The notes: a model not told the origin generated them from the sequence alone. A stretch of 64,000 nucleotides of DNA from an uncultured Mucispirillum sp. (GCA_944324465.1 CALUWI010000003.1:62001-126000), one strand, 5' to 3'. Shown: positions 23,062 to 32,110, counted from the stretch's first letter. Translations and numbers: made by a program.

Positions 23062-23304
23062 TCTGGAAATCTTTTTAAATTATATGAAACATATAACTAT
23101 ATTAATAGTTTTTTAACTATATATAGCAGATAATGAAAACTTATTTATGAGCTTTGCGGCGGTATGACAGATTAAGAAACATTTAAAAGATAGTTAAAAA
23201 ATATATATCAATACGATTTTTATTTAATAGATGTGCCTAAATTATTTTTACCCTAGAATTTATGGCAGTATATCAGTTTATGAAATGTAAAAATAAATAA
23301 ATAC

Positions 23305-23331
23305 TTAATCCCCTGTTTTTCAGGGGATTAA
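23305..23331 (-). terminator. Terminator downstream of the nitroreductase remnant
   Basis: TTAATCCCCTG pairs with CAGGGGATTAA around TTTTT (23305-23315 with 23321-23331). Read on the minus strand it lies 20 bases after the ancestral stop and is followed by an AT-rich run. Confidence 0.6.
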
Positions 23332-23350
23332 TACAACTTTCATATTTTTA

Positions 23351-23881
23351 CTAATATTTATTATAATGGACTTTTGAGCTGTCATATCTATCAATAAACT
23401 TATGTTTGTCTTCAGAATATCCTACTGCGATTACAGCAAATGGAGTAATATGTTCGGGCATATTAAAATGTTTTTTTTAGCCATTAATGCGTTTTTCATC
23501 AGGGTATGTGCCTATCCATACAGAGCCAAGTCCAAGTTCTGCCGCCTGTAATAAAATATTTTGGATAGATGCAGATAAATCCTGTGGATACCAGGCAAGC
23601 CCGTTTTCGCCTCTGTATGAGGTTTTTTCATTACCTAAAACAATTATTACAAGGGGAGCTTTAGCTGCAAGCACATAATGTTTATCAATTGGAGCAATAC
23701 TGTCTATTATTTTTTCATCATCAAGCACTAAAAACTCCCAAGGCTGTTTATTGCATGCAGAAGGTGCCTGCTGAGCCGCACGGAGAAGAATATCTACTTT
23801 TTCCTGTTCAACTTTTTTTTCTTTTATAAATGAGCGGATAGAGCGTCGTGTAAAAATTGTGCTGTTATTAATATTTTCCAT
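23351..23881 (-). pseudogene. Nitroreductase family protein interrupted by an in-frame TAA
   Basis: The first 134 residues show a nitroreductase FMN-binding N-terminus (FTRRSIRSFIKEKKVEQEKV, AQQAPSACNKQPWEFLVLDD, AAELGLGSVWIG). Translation stops at TAA 23477-23479. Reading on in the same frame gives KKHFNMPEHITPFAVIAVGY and ends at TAG 23351, exactly the missing C-terminal part of a 176-residue family member. So it is a nonsense codon, not a frameshift, lying beside an A8 run. It would be inactive unless the stop is suppressed or is a sequencing error. The start has a good AGAGG site. Confidence 0.8.
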
Positions 23882-24014
23882 AAGTAACCTCTTTATATTT
23901 ATGATAGACTATTATCTATATCTTTTGGATAAATTTCAAGATAAAATTATTTTGCCATATTATTTTGATTTTTTGTAATTTATATGATATAAAAATACAA
24001 AGGAGTTTTAAAAA

Positions 24015-24641
24015 ATGAAATTTTTAGGATTTTCTATTCTTTTATTTTTTGGTGTAGTCGCATTCGCTACTATATTAGTGGCAGGTGTAATTAAAGTAGT
24101 AAGCCAGGCATTAAAAGATGCAGTATCTGTATTTAAAGGTGATAAAAAAACACAAAGTAAAACTTACTATTATGGTGATAACTTCAGGAGAGAACAGGAA
24201 GATGAAAATATTACTGTAATAGATGCAGAAATTGTAAAAGACAGCCTTCTAAAACCATATATTGCAGATGTTAAATCAGCAAACAGAACTAATAATGATG
24301 AAGAAATAAAAAATTTACTTAATGAGCTTACAGATATTCTTCAAAGTATGGATAATTATATTGCAAACCACAGAGATAAAGAAGATGATATAAAAATGAT
24401 GGCAGAATATTATATTCCAGAAATGCTGAGCCATTTAAGAACATATCAGGAAATGTGCAGCAGTAAATTTAAAAGCAAACATGAGGAAGCTATAAAATAT
24501 GAACTTATAGATACTATTAAAATGATTACAGATGCTTTTTCTACTGTTTTATCAGAATTTTATGATAATATGGCATTAAATACTTCATCTAGTTTAGAAG
24601 CATTAAAAGCAAGCATTAAAATGAAAGGCTATGTAAAATAA
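24015..24641 (+). CDS. XpaC-like membrane protein (first copy)
   Basis: 208 residues behind AAGGAG. There is one N-terminal membrane helix (about 4-28). The cytoplasmic helical C-terminal half resembles that of XpaC/5-bromo-4-chloroindolyl phosphate hydrolysis proteins (YYIPEMLSHLRTYQEM, ITDAFSTVLSEFYDNMALNTSSSLEALKASIKMKG). The same C-terminal pattern is in the next gene, and a TelA-family gene follows. This linkage is typical of envelope-stress or toxic-anion-resistance operons. The molecular function is unknown. Confidence 0.7.
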   Translation: MKFLGFSILLFFGVVAFATILVAGVIKVVSQALKDAVSVFKGDKKTQSKTYYYGDNFRREQEDENITVIDAEIVKDSLLKPYIADVKSANRTNNDEEIKNLLNELTDILQSMDNYIANHRDKEDDIKMMAEYYIPEMLSHLRTYQEMCSSKFKSKHEEAIKYELIDTIKMITDAFSTVLSEFYDNMALNTSSSLEALKASIKMKGYVK

Positions 24642-24836
24642 ACTGACTATTTCTTAAAATAACATAAACTTACTGCCAGAAATTATATACTGCTTAAAGG
24701 TAAATTAATTAAAACTGTTACAGTATCAAAATGAAATGTATTGCATAACAGGTATGCAGTTTATTCTAATATTTGATTTTTTAAAAAATATATGATAGAG
24801 TGATATCCAATAAAAATAAGTTAATAAGGTGCACTG

Positions 24837-25712
24837 GTGTATAATATAAACGATGAAAGTTCTGCTTTCGGCAGGCTTTCAAGTATGGCAGCAGTCATAC
24901 TGATTTTTGCTGGATTTGCTTTTATTATATTTTCTATAATTTCTTTTAACAACATTATTTTCCTTATTTCCGGCATTATTCCTGGTATTGCTCTGCTTAT
25001 TGCTGGTTTTTTAATATTTTCTCGTTTTATCAGAGCCTTAAAGTATTATAATATATATATGTCTGGAGCTCATTCTCTGCAGGATATTTCTGATATATTA
25101 ATGGATTCTAAAAGAAATATTAAAAAAGATATTGAGAAAATGGCTTCTCTTGGCATTATGCCTAATGCTAGATTTGATTCTTATGATAACTTAGTCTTTT
25201 CTAATGATATAAAAGAAGAAGATGTTATAGAAGTACCTGTTGAAGAAAACAGCAGTGAAGAAGTGGTGAAAGAAATATCATCATTAAATCAGTGGAAAAA
25301 ATATTTATTAGAAATAAGCAGTGCAGAAAATGAGTTTAAATCACAGGATATTTCATTCAGCTTATACAGGCTTGGAAAAAAAGTAAGGCAGGTTTTAGAG
25401 TATTTAGAAAAACACGGCGAAAAAGAAAAAGATGTAAAAAAACTTATGGACTTTCATCTTCCTTCTGCATTAAAATTAATAGAATCATATAGAGAACTTC
25501 AGAAATCAGGCTTAAATACTTTTAATATACAAAAAACGAAAGATGATATTGTTTCTGCCTGTGATAAAATACATGAAGCATTCAGTGGTGTATTAGAAGA
25601 TTTATATAACGATAATGCTATTGATGTTTCAACAGATATACAGGTATTAAAAATGATGCTTGCCCGCGAAGGTTTTTTAGACAGGGATACATTTAAAACA
25701 AAAAATAAATAA
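24837..25712 (+). CDS. XpaC-like membrane protein (second copy)
   Basis: GTG start behind AAGGTG. 291 residues with two N-terminal membrane helices (about 18-65), a linker, and the XpaC-type C-terminus (FHLPSALKLIESYRELQKSG, IHEAFSGVLEDLYNDNAIDVSTDIQVLKMML). It is parallel to the C-terminus of the gene at 24015, so the two are paralogues. TelA follows 12 bases downstream, making an operon. Confidence 0.7.
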   Translation: MYNINDESSAFGRLSSMAAVILIFAGFAFIIFSIISFNNIIFLISGIIPGIALLIAGFLIFSRFIRALKYYNIYMSGAHSLQDISDILMDSKRNIKKDIEKMASLGIMPNARFDSYDNLVFSNDIKEEDVIEVPVEENSSEEVVKEISSLNQWKKYLLEISSAENEFKSQDISFSLYRLGKKVRQVLEYLEKHGEKEKDVKKLMDFHLPSALKLIESYRELQKSGLNTFNIQKTKDDIVSACDKIHEAFSGVLEDLYNDNAIDVSTDIQVLKMMLAREGFLDRDTFKTKNK

Positions 25713-25724
25713 AAGGATAGAGTT

Positions 25725-26882
25725 ATGGACGAAAAAAAAGAAAATACACTTACAGAAGTAGAACAGGCTGTTGCAAATATTAATAGAGATATTGCTGTGC
25801 AGACTTCTCGTCTTGCTCCAAAAATGGATATGGAGCCATTAAATGATGAAGAATTAAAACAGATAGAAGATTATGCAGCTTCTATTGATATTCATAATAC
25901 AAGTACAGTTATTTCTTACGGTGCTGCTGCTCAAAGAAAAGTTGCAGAATTTTCAGAATCTGCTCTTGGAAATGTAACATCAAAAGATTTAGGGGCAGTA
26001 GGTGAAGCATTAACAAGTGTTATTACAGAATTAAAAGGCTTTGAAATAGATAAGGAAGAAGATAAAGGTTTTTTCAGTTTTTTCAGACGCAGTGCAAAAA
26101 AAGGTGCAAATAAAGTTATGGCTCTTAAAACAAGCTATGAAAGAGCAGAGGCAAATATTGAAAAAGTAGTGCAGGTTTTAGAAAAACATCAGGTTACATT
26201 ATTAAAAGATGTGGCTATGCTTGATAAACTTTATGAACTTAATAAGGGTTATTTTAGAGAACTTACAATGTATATTGAAGCAGGTAAGAAAAAACTTGCT
26301 TCTATTCAGGATAATGAACTGCAGGAGTTAAGAGCAAAAGCTCAGCAATCAGGACTTCCAGAAGATGCTCAGGCAGTAAAAGACCTGCTTGATTTATACA
26401 GCAGATTTGAAAAGAAAATACATGATTTAGAGCTTACTAGAACTATATCTTTACAAATGGGACCTCAAATAAGGCTTATCCAAAGTAACGATATTCAGAT
26501 GAGTGAAAAAATACAGTCTACTATGGTTAATACTATTCCGTTATGGAAAAGCCAGATGGTTTTAGCTCTTGGCATAACTCATTCTCAGGATGCAGCAAAA
26601 GCTCACAGAGAAGTTACAGATATGACTAACAAACTGCTTACTCAGAATGCTGAAACATTAAAAATGGCTACAATTGAAACAGCAAAAGAAGTGGAAAGGG
26701 GTATTGTAGATATAGCAACATTAAAAGAAACTAATGCAAACCTTATATCTACTTTAGATGAAGTATTAAAAATTCAAGAAGAAGGCAGGCAGGGTAGAAA
26801 ACAGGCTGAGCTTGAATTAAATAAAATAGAAGAAGATTTAAAAAATAAACTTATGGGACTTGCAGATAAAAAAGAACAGTAA
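25725..26882 (+). CDS. TelA-family toxic anion resistance protein
   Basis: 385 residues behind AAGGATAGAG. It matches the TelA/PF05816 family throughout: GAAAQRKVAEFSESAL, KAQQSGLPEDAQAVKDLLDL (residues in pieces), ISLQMGPQIRLIQ, and VNTIPLWKSQMVLALGI. It is a largely helical cytoplasmic protein. Family members are linked to tellurite, lantibiotic and envelope-stress resistance and often pair with XpaC, as here. The gene ends before a terminator at 27041. Confidence 0.85.
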   Translation: MDEKKENTLTEVEQAVANINRDIAVQTSRLAPKMDMEPLNDEELKQIEDYAASIDIHNTSTVISYGAAAQRKVAEFSESALGNVTSKDLGAVGEALTSVITELKGFEIDKEEDKGFFSFFRRSAKKGANKVMALKTSYERAEANIEKVVQVLEKHQVTLLKDVAMLDKLYELNKGYFRELTMYIEAGKKKLASIQDNELQELRAKAQQSGLPEDAQAVKDLLDLYSRFEKKIHDLELTRTISLQMGPQIRLIQSNDIQMSEKIQSTMVNTIPLWKSQMVLALGITHSQDAAKAHREVTDMTNKLLTQNAETLKMATIETAKEVERGIVDIATLKETNANLISTLDEVLKIQEEGRQGRKQAELELNKIEEDLKNKLMGLADKKEQ

Positions 26883-26904
26883 GTTTAATTTTATATGTGC
26901 ATAG

Positions 26905-26940
26905 TTTTTAGATACTTCGCCTTAAAGGCTCAGTATGACA
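26905..26940 (+). repeat. Interspersed hairpin repeat, copy d
   Basis: ATACTTC-GCC.TTAAA.GGC-TCAGTATGACA. Compared with the other copies, the outer stem has changed from ATTCT/AGAAT to ATACT/AGTAT, a compensated pair. It is followed by CGGCATC, also the loop start at 2871. Confidence 0.7.
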
Positions 26941-27040
26941 TAACGGCATCTATAATTTTTTATTCATTAATATGTTTTTAGTTTTAAATATCCATATTTT
27001 CAGCAGATATCCTATTATGACACTATTTAAAATGTATTGC

Positions 27041-27073
27041 TGGGTAAAATCTTATAAATTTTACCCATTTTTT
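27041..27073. terminator. Terminator between the TelA and DUF952 genes
   Basis: TGGGTAAAA pairs with TTTTACCCA (27041-27049 with 27059-27067), followed by TTTTTTATTT on the + strand. It overlaps the end of the converging DUF952 gene. Confidence 0.75.
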
Positions 27074-27383
27074 ATTTATTATATTCTGATAATTTTACAG
27101 CTTTTACAACAGCATTTTGATTGATTTCGCCATAAATATGTGGAAAGTCTTGGTTTAGTGATTTAGAATATTCCCATTTTACAGTAGATGATAATTTATC
27201 TGTATCAATATAAAGTACCATAAAGCTGCCACCTTTTTTTTCAAGGCGGGGGATAATTAATGGAAACTGCTCACAAGTGCTTGCATGGATAAAACCTTCA
27301 TTTTCTAACAATTCTTTTCCAAAACAAGCCGCATCTTTTATTTTTTCATAATATTCTTCTGAAACATTAACTATTATTATCAT
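27072..27383 (-). CDS. DUF952 family protein
   Basis: 103 residues. GFIHASTCEQFPLIIPRL, MVLYIDTDKLSSTVKWEY and FPHIYGEINQNAVVKAVKL are typical of DUF952, a small domain related to ADP-ribosyl-type folds whose function is not established. The start overlaps the stop of the leucine-rich-repeat gene (ATGA), so the two are translationally coupled on the minus strand. Confidence 0.8.
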   Translation of the reverse strand: MIIIVNVSEEYYEKIKDAACFGKELLENEGFIHASTCEQFPLIIPRLEKKGGSFMVLYIDTDKLSSTVKWEYSKSLNQDFPHIYGEINQNAVVKAVKLSEYNK

Positions 27384-29056
27384 AATCTTCCTTTCCTGCC
27401 TTTAAAGCTCACTATTTTATATAACAATACTATAAAAGCAAGTATAATTACAATATCGCCCCCTGTTGATTTGCCTTTTATTATAGAACAGCCTGTACCC
27501 ATAGTAATATCTTTTTCTTCTGGAGTTGTTGCATTATTTGTATTATTATCAAGAGGGTTATCCCACACTTCACCAGTTATCATATCAATATTTACAATAT
27601 TTTCTCCGTCTATGAAAACATTATCTGGTGGATAATTTACACACTGATTTTCAAAATGCACATCTTGAATTTTATATAAATATCTTATCTGCCTGTAATT
27701 TGCTTCTGGAATACAGTTATATGTAAACCGCAAAGATAATATGTATGTATTTAATTGTATATCTTTTATAGGTGTAACATCTGTAATGCTGTTAAAATCA
27801 AATATCATGCTTTTTAAATATTCTTTATCTGCAACAGGGGAAATATCTGAAATATAGTTATGTTTAAATGATACTTCACCCAGCTTGTTTAAATCTCTTA
27901 ACGGTTCAAGAGATGATATTTTATTATGGTCTGCAATAATAGTATTTAGTGCATAGTTTTTCTCAAATGGAGTAATATCTGTTATTGCATTAATAGACAT
28001 ATCAATACCAGAAAGCATTGTCATATTATCAAGAGCTTCTATGCTTGTAATTCTGTTATCTCTAATTGATAAATATTTTAAGCCAATTAATGAAGATAAT
28101 GCAGAAATATCTGATATTCTGTTACCCTGCAGAGATAAATGCTGCAGACTTGTCGGCATATATGTAAGTGGTGTAATATCTGTAATATAATCAGGTCCTT
28201 GATAATTTAATACAAGCTGATAAAGTGGATACATATAAGGAAAATATTTTAAATCAGTAATATGGTTACCGCTTAAGTTTAATGTATTAAGCATAGGCAG
28301 TCTTGTAAGATATTCTATATTTTCAATTTCAGAGTTAGGAATTTCAAGACGCTGCAGTTGTTTTAAATTACGCAGCGGCATAACATCATCTATTTTTGTA
28401 CCCTGGTCGCCCATATCTATTAATTTAAGGTTAACAAACTGTTGAATTCCTTCTAAACTTGTAATATTAGGGTCTTTGCATTTAAGCATAGTTACTTCTT
28501 CTGCTTCTGCACAGGATATTGGCCATCTTTTAAACCCTGTAAACTCTCTAACACATTTTTCTAAATATGTGCCTTCTGGAAATTTTACTAGGTCCCATTT
28601 ATTTTTGCATGTGCTGAAATCTGTAGCATTCATAAACATTTCTTTTAAATGCCTGACAGTTTCATTATCACATGTACAGCTTTGGCAGGTCATATCAAGC
28701 AGGTCATCTATACTTGTATCGTTATCACCTGCAGTGCCATTATCTGAACCAAAAATATCATCTAATATTGTGCCGTTATCGGTAGAATTATCTGTAATAT
28801 TATCATTTGGGTCAAAGCAGGAAGTACATTTACAATCTTCACCGCTTAAAAATTCAGTTAAGGTAACATTATCGTATGTGCAGTTATCACATGAACAGTT
28901 GCCAAATTCATCACATGAACAGTCTTTGCATATATATGAGTTAAGCAGATTTACCACATCAAATACAGATAAAGACTGGGCATTTGCTGAACCATAAGCA
29001 AAAAACATAAAAAACAGACAAAATGTAATTGCGGAAATAAATTTATATGCTTTCAT
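27380..29056 (-). CDS. Secreted leucine-rich-repeat protein with C-terminal anchor
   Basis: 558 residues. A signal peptide (cleavage likely after AYGSANA) is followed by a Cys/Asp/Asn-rich segment (about 35-135) with many CxxC-type pairs (CKDCSC, CSCDNC, CKCTSC, CQSCTC). About ten 22-residue leucine-rich repeats follow (about 205-440; LNTLNLSGNHITDL, LQHLSLQGNRISDI). The C-terminus is GTGCSIIKGKSTGG, a hydrophobic helix and KGRKGRL, which looks like a Cys-containing C-terminal sorting signal. It is expected to be surface-exposed, perhaps interacting with host or mucus. Confidence 0.75.
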   Translation of the reverse strand: MKAYKFISAITFCLFFMFFAYGSANAQSLSVFDVVNLLNSYICKDCSCDEFGNCSCDNCTYDNVTLTEFLSGEDCKCTSCFDPNDNITDNSTDNGTILDDIFGSDNGTAGDNDTSIDDLLDMTCQSCTCDNETVRHLKEMFMNATDFSTCKNKWDLVKFPEGTYLEKCVREFTGFKRWPISCAEAEEVTMLKCKDPNITSLEGIQQFVNLKLIDMGDQGTKIDDVMPLRNLKQLQRLEIPNSEIENIEYLTRLPMLNTLNLSGNHITDLKYFPYMYPLYQLVLNYQGPDYITDITPLTYMPTSLQHLSLQGNRISDISALSSLIGLKYLSIRDNRITSIEALDNMTMLSGIDMSINAITDITPFEKNYALNTIIADHNKISSLEPLRDLNKLGEVSFKHNYISDISPVADKEYLKSMIFDFNSITDVTPIKDIQLNTYILSLRFTYNCIPEANYRQIRYLYKIQDVHFENQCVNYPPDNVFIDGENIVNIDMITGEVWDNPLDNNTNNATTPEEKDITMGTGCSIIKGKSTGGDIVIILAFIVLLYKIVSFKGRKGRL

Positions 29057-29184
29057 TTACTTTCTATCGGTAAAAATTAAAAAATATAAAGTAAAATTTC
29101 TTGTAATAATCTATTAATCAGTATAGTATATAAAAGGCATATTTTTTGCTAATTTTTTAAGTATTACTGAATTTGGAGTGTTAT

Positions 29185-29808
29185 ATGAAAAAAGTATATA
29201 TATTAGCAGTTATTCTACTTATGTCGTTTATGTTTTCAGCATGTGCTAATAAGGCAGCAAAACCTGTTGTAAATGCTTATACTTTGGAAGATTTTAATTA
29301 CCCATGTATGAAAATAGATTTTTCTGACCAGATAAGATATATAGATATGAGCACAGTTAAAGAAGAAGATAATATTGCATTATTATATAACCTTGTAATG
29401 CCGGGATATGAGATAAATGTTATAAAAATGTATGCATTAAAAGGCTCTTTCAGCTTAGAAAGCCTGCCATCTCTTTATGATAACCCGTCTAAACTTTTTG
29501 AGATAACAAGCACAGATAACCCAGATAAATCTGCAGTCATAGTGCTTGATGATAAAAAAGACGGAATATATATAAAAGGCTCTGTTGGATATTTTATTCA
29601 GTCAGACAGGATTGTAAGGGTTGATATAAGCAGAGTTATTAAAAAATCAGGTACTTTTAGATATTCAGGTCTTGATGAATGGCGTAACTCTACAATAGGC
29701 AAAAGAACATTAGAAAATATGAAAACTATTGTAGAAACTGTTTATTCAAGTATTTCTACTACATCCTGCCCTAATAAAACAGATTTAAACAGCAACTGGT
29801 GGGATTAG
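29185..29808 (+). CDS. Hypothetical lipoprotein
   Basis: ATG 29185 has GGAG six bases upstream; the TTG at 29173 overlaps that site. The signal ends FSAC, an acceptable lipobox with Cys about 20 residues in. The remaining 190 residues are mixed alpha/beta with no motif I recognise (RYIDMSTVKEEDNIALLYNLVMPG, GLDEWRNSTIGKRTLENMKTIVE). Convergent with sfsA, overlapping by four bases. Confidence 0.65.
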   Translation: MKKVYILAVILLMSFMFSACANKAAKPVVNAYTLEDFNYPCMKIDFSDQIRYIDMSTVKEEDNIALLYNLVMPGYEINVIKMYALKGSFSLESLPSLYDNPSKLFEITSTDNPDKSAVIVLDDKKDGIYIKGSVGYFIQSDRIVRVDISRVIKKSGTFRYSGLDEWRNSTIGKRTLENMKTIVETVYSSISTTSCPNKTDLNSNWWD

Positions 29809-30497
29809 AGTTTAATATCTATCTGGTTATTTAAATCAATAGAGTTTTCTGTAATAATACAGTCATAAGCTAGTATATTTACACCTTTTGACTGGGCATA
29901 TTGCAGAGCTTTTCCAAACTCTGCATGAGTTTTATAGTTAGGTGTAAAATATGCAGGGTTTTGCATTTGTATTACAAAAATAATATATGTATTATATCCA
30001 TTTTCTTTTGCATCAATCAGTTCCATGATATGCTTTACACCTCGTTCTGTTGGTGCATCTGGAAACATTACTATATTATTTTCTTCTAATGTTACCCCTT
30101 TAATTTCTGCAAATATTTTATTATTTTTTGTTTCTGCATATACATCAAACCGTGACTGTTTATATTTTTGTTCCATTTTTATATAAGTTAACGGCTCATT
30201 AATATGGAGTATATCTTTACCCGTTTGCAGTGCTTCATATACTGCTTTATTGGGAGCTGAAGAATCCATATTAATTAATCTGCCCATTTTATTTACTGTT
30301 ATCAGGTCATATTTTGTTTTTCTTTCTGTATCAGGAAAATATTCTAAATAAACTTCTGTATCTTTTACTAAAAGTTCTCTGCACCTGCCTGTATTTTTTA
30401 CATGAACTATTACATTTTCATTATTTATATCACATTCAGCAATAAATCTGTTTGGTCTGTTTTTAAAAAGTGCTTTTACAATATTATTATAAATCAT
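29805..30497 (-). CDS. sfsA: SfsA family DNA-binding/nuclease-like protein
   Basis: 230 residues matching SfsA along its length: FKNRPNRFIAECDINNENVIVHVKNTGRC, then TYIKMEQKYKQSRFDVYAE, FAEIKGVTLEENNIVMFPDAPTERGVKHIMEL and HAEFGKALQYAQSKGV. The family has an OB-like N-terminal domain and a PD-(D/E)XK-like C-terminal domain (E..K in AEIKG) and was first linked to sugar fermentation. The cellular role is uncertain. Confidence 0.9.
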   Translation of the reverse strand: MIYNNIVKALFKNRPNRFIAECDINNENVIVHVKNTGRCRELLVKDTEVYLEYFPDTERKTKYDLITVNKMGRLINMDSSAPNKAVYEALQTGKDILHINEPLTYIKMEQKYKQSRFDVYAETKNNKIFAEIKGVTLEENNIVMFPDAPTERGVKHIMELIDAKENGYNTYIIFVIQMQNPAYFTPNYKTHAEFGKALQYAQSKGVNILAYDCIITENSIDLNNQIDIKL

Positions 30498-30617
30498 ATT
30501 TTTTCCTTATTTATTAATCTAAATAGAAAGTATACTATAATAAAATTAATATGTCAGTATATTTATAAATAATTAGGGTAAGAACATCTTTTTTTGATAA
30601 AAACAATATTAAAAAAC

Positions 30618-30646
30618 TTGACATTGATATATAAATTGTGTATCTA
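30618..30646 (+). promoter_or_regulatory. Sigma-70-type promoter of the cold-shock gene
   Basis: TTGACA (30618-30623), 17-base spacer, TATCTA (30641-30646). The start of transcription would fall near 30652, giving a leader of about 45 bases. Confidence 0.7.
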
Positions 30647-30696
30647 TATGTAATGAATAGTTATGCTTGAATGTAAATTATTTAGGGGTTTGTATA

Positions 30697-30912
30697 ATGA
30701 GTCAAAGTGGTGTAGTTAAGTGGTTTAATAACTCAAAAGGTTATGGTTTTTTAACTGATGAAAATGGTGCAGATGTATTTGTCCATTTTTCTGCTATCCA
30801 AAGCGATGGTTACAAAACATTAAAACAGGGAGACAATGTAGAGTTTGATGCAATTGAAGGGGATAAAGGTTTGCAGGCTCAAAATGTTAAAAAAGTAAGC
30901 TCGGCAGACTAA
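30697..30912 (+). CDS. Cold-shock domain protein (CspA family)
   Basis: 71 residues from ATG 30697 (AGGGG upstream); the extended frame from 30667 lacks support. It contains the RNP motifs [11 protein letters not shown] and VFVHFSAI of the cold-shock fold and the usual [11 protein letters not shown] start. It binds single-stranded RNA and DNA and melts RNA structure, notable in a genome so full of hairpins. Monocistronic, with a promoter and a clear terminator. Confidence 0.95.
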   Translation: MSQSGVVKWFNNSKGYGFLTDENGADVFVHFSAIQSDGYKTLKQGDNVEFDAIEGDKGLQAQNVKKVSSAD

Positions 30913-30964
30913 TTTAATATATAACTTTTTTGCAGTAAAATTTTATTTTGACAAGAATTGTAAA

Positions 30965-30996
30965 GCTGTGGAATATAAATTTCACAGCTTTTTTAT
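30965..30996 (+). terminator. Rho-independent terminator of the cold-shock gene
   Basis: GCTGTG/CACAGC (30965-30970 with 30983-30988), followed by TTTTTTATT. Confidence 0.85.
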
Positions 30997-31211
30997 TATA
31001 ATAAAAAACTATATATATTATAAACACCATATATAGCTATTTAAAATAAATCATCATTATGATTTCTGCTTTTAAGTATTTGTAATGATATAAGTATTTA
31101 TTTTAATAAAATCATATCTTTATACAGTAAACTTATCTAAAAATATGAAATTCCTTGAGAAACTTGACTTTTTTTGCATAATAATATACTCTTATTCTTG
31201 GATGGTTGTAT

Positions 31212-31589
31212 ATGTTTCGTAAAATTGATGTAATTATTATTGTCTTTTTCCTCATATTATCTATTGTTCTTATTATTAAGCCTTATGGTAATTCAGCAAA
31301 AAAAATAATGCTTGTTGTAGAAAATGAAAGCTTTTATATACCTTATAAAGACGGCTATTTTAATCTTTTTGGAAAAGTCAAAGATGTTTTTGGCAACGAC
31401 CACAGTGTATATAAAAGCATGGAGTTTGAAATAGTTGAAGGCAGAATAAGGGCATTACATTCAGACTGTGCAAACCAAATATGTGTAAATACTTCCTGGA
31501 TAGAAAACTGCGGGGACAGCATTATATGTGCACCAAACAGGGTGGCTGTTATTATTGACTGTAAAAGAGAGGATATTTTGCGGAAATGA
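31212..31589 (+). CDS. NusG domain II-containing membrane-anchored protein
   Basis: ATG 31212 is chosen over TTG 31206. 125 residues: an N-terminal membrane helix (about 5-25) and an extracytoplasmic NusG_II-type beta domain (IRALHSDCANQICVNTSW...CAPNRVAVII) with three conserved cysteines. Such proteins occur next to Gx-transporter genes and often near flavin or redox systems. The stop overlaps the next start (ATGA). TTGACT near 31164 and TATACT at 31185 may be its promoter, though the 15-base spacing is short. Confidence 0.8.
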   Translation: MFRKIDVIIIVFFLILSIVLIIKPYGNSAKKIMLVVENESFYIPYKDGYFNLFGKVKDVFGNDHSVYKSMEFEIVEGRIRALHSDCANQICVNTSWIENCGDSIICAPNRVAVIIDCKREDILRK

Positions 31590-32110
31590 AGATAAATATA
31601 TATATTTTAACAGGGCTTATGGCTTCCTGCAGTATTATTTTAGGGGTGATTGAAAATTTTATTCCTACACCTGTACCTGCAATCCGCTTAGGTCTTTCTA
31701 ATGTGCCTATACTTATTATGATATATCTTGCAGGCAGTAAATATGCTTTTCAGGTATCTTTTTTAAAAGCCTTAATAGTGCCTGTATTATCAGCAAACAT
31801 TATATTTAAAATGTCTTTAAGTGTGCCTGCAACATTTATTTCATTTGCAGCTATGGCAGTAACTTATCATTATTTTAAAAATAAATTAAGCATTGTAACA
31901 ATTAGTGTAATAGGTGCAGTATTTCACATGGCAACTCAGCTTGTGGTAGTAAGTATTTTTTATGTAAAAGGGCTTATTTATACTAATATTGCAGGTATTT
32001 TACTTCTTTCTGCTACTATTACAGGTGTGTTAATGGGTATTATTGCATATAAAATAGTAAATCATAAGCAGATAAAAGCAATGTTTGAAAGGCTTGAATT
32101 AAAACATTAA
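31586..32110 (+). CDS. Gx transporter family membrane protein
   Basis: 174 residues with about five membrane helices. The N-terminal IENFIPTPVPAIRLGLSNVPILIMIYLAGSKYAF (read in parts: RLGLSNVPILI) is typical of the Gx/heptaprenyl diphosphate synthase component I-like family, an ECF S-component-like fold. The substrate is unknown. It is translationally coupled to the NusG_II protein. Confidence 0.8.
   Translation: MKINIYILTGLMASCSIILGVIENFIPTPVPAIRLGLSNVPILIMIYLAGSKYAFQVSFLKALIVPVLSANIIFKMSLSVPATFISFAAMAVTYHYFKNKLSIVTISVIGAVFHMATQLVVVSIFYVKGLIYTNIAGILLLSATITGVLMGIIAYKIVNHKQIKAMFERLELKH

Larger units (their letters stand above)
22072..23304. repeat. Non-coding repeat island beside the prophage
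   Basis: More than 1.2 kb without a convincing gene. It holds diverged repeats in both orientations: 22166-22250 resembles 23033-23116. A TTTCTGCCGCACATTACATATACAA segment (in pieces: CTGCCGCACATTAC, TATACAAAA) near 22360 recurs near 22815. TTTGCGGCGGTATGACAG occurs near 22690 and 23157. Two large hairpin copies lie at 22524-22672 and 22845-23061 (inverted). It could be a landing zone for mobile repeats or a decayed end of the prophage. I could not identify att sites. Confidence 0.6.
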
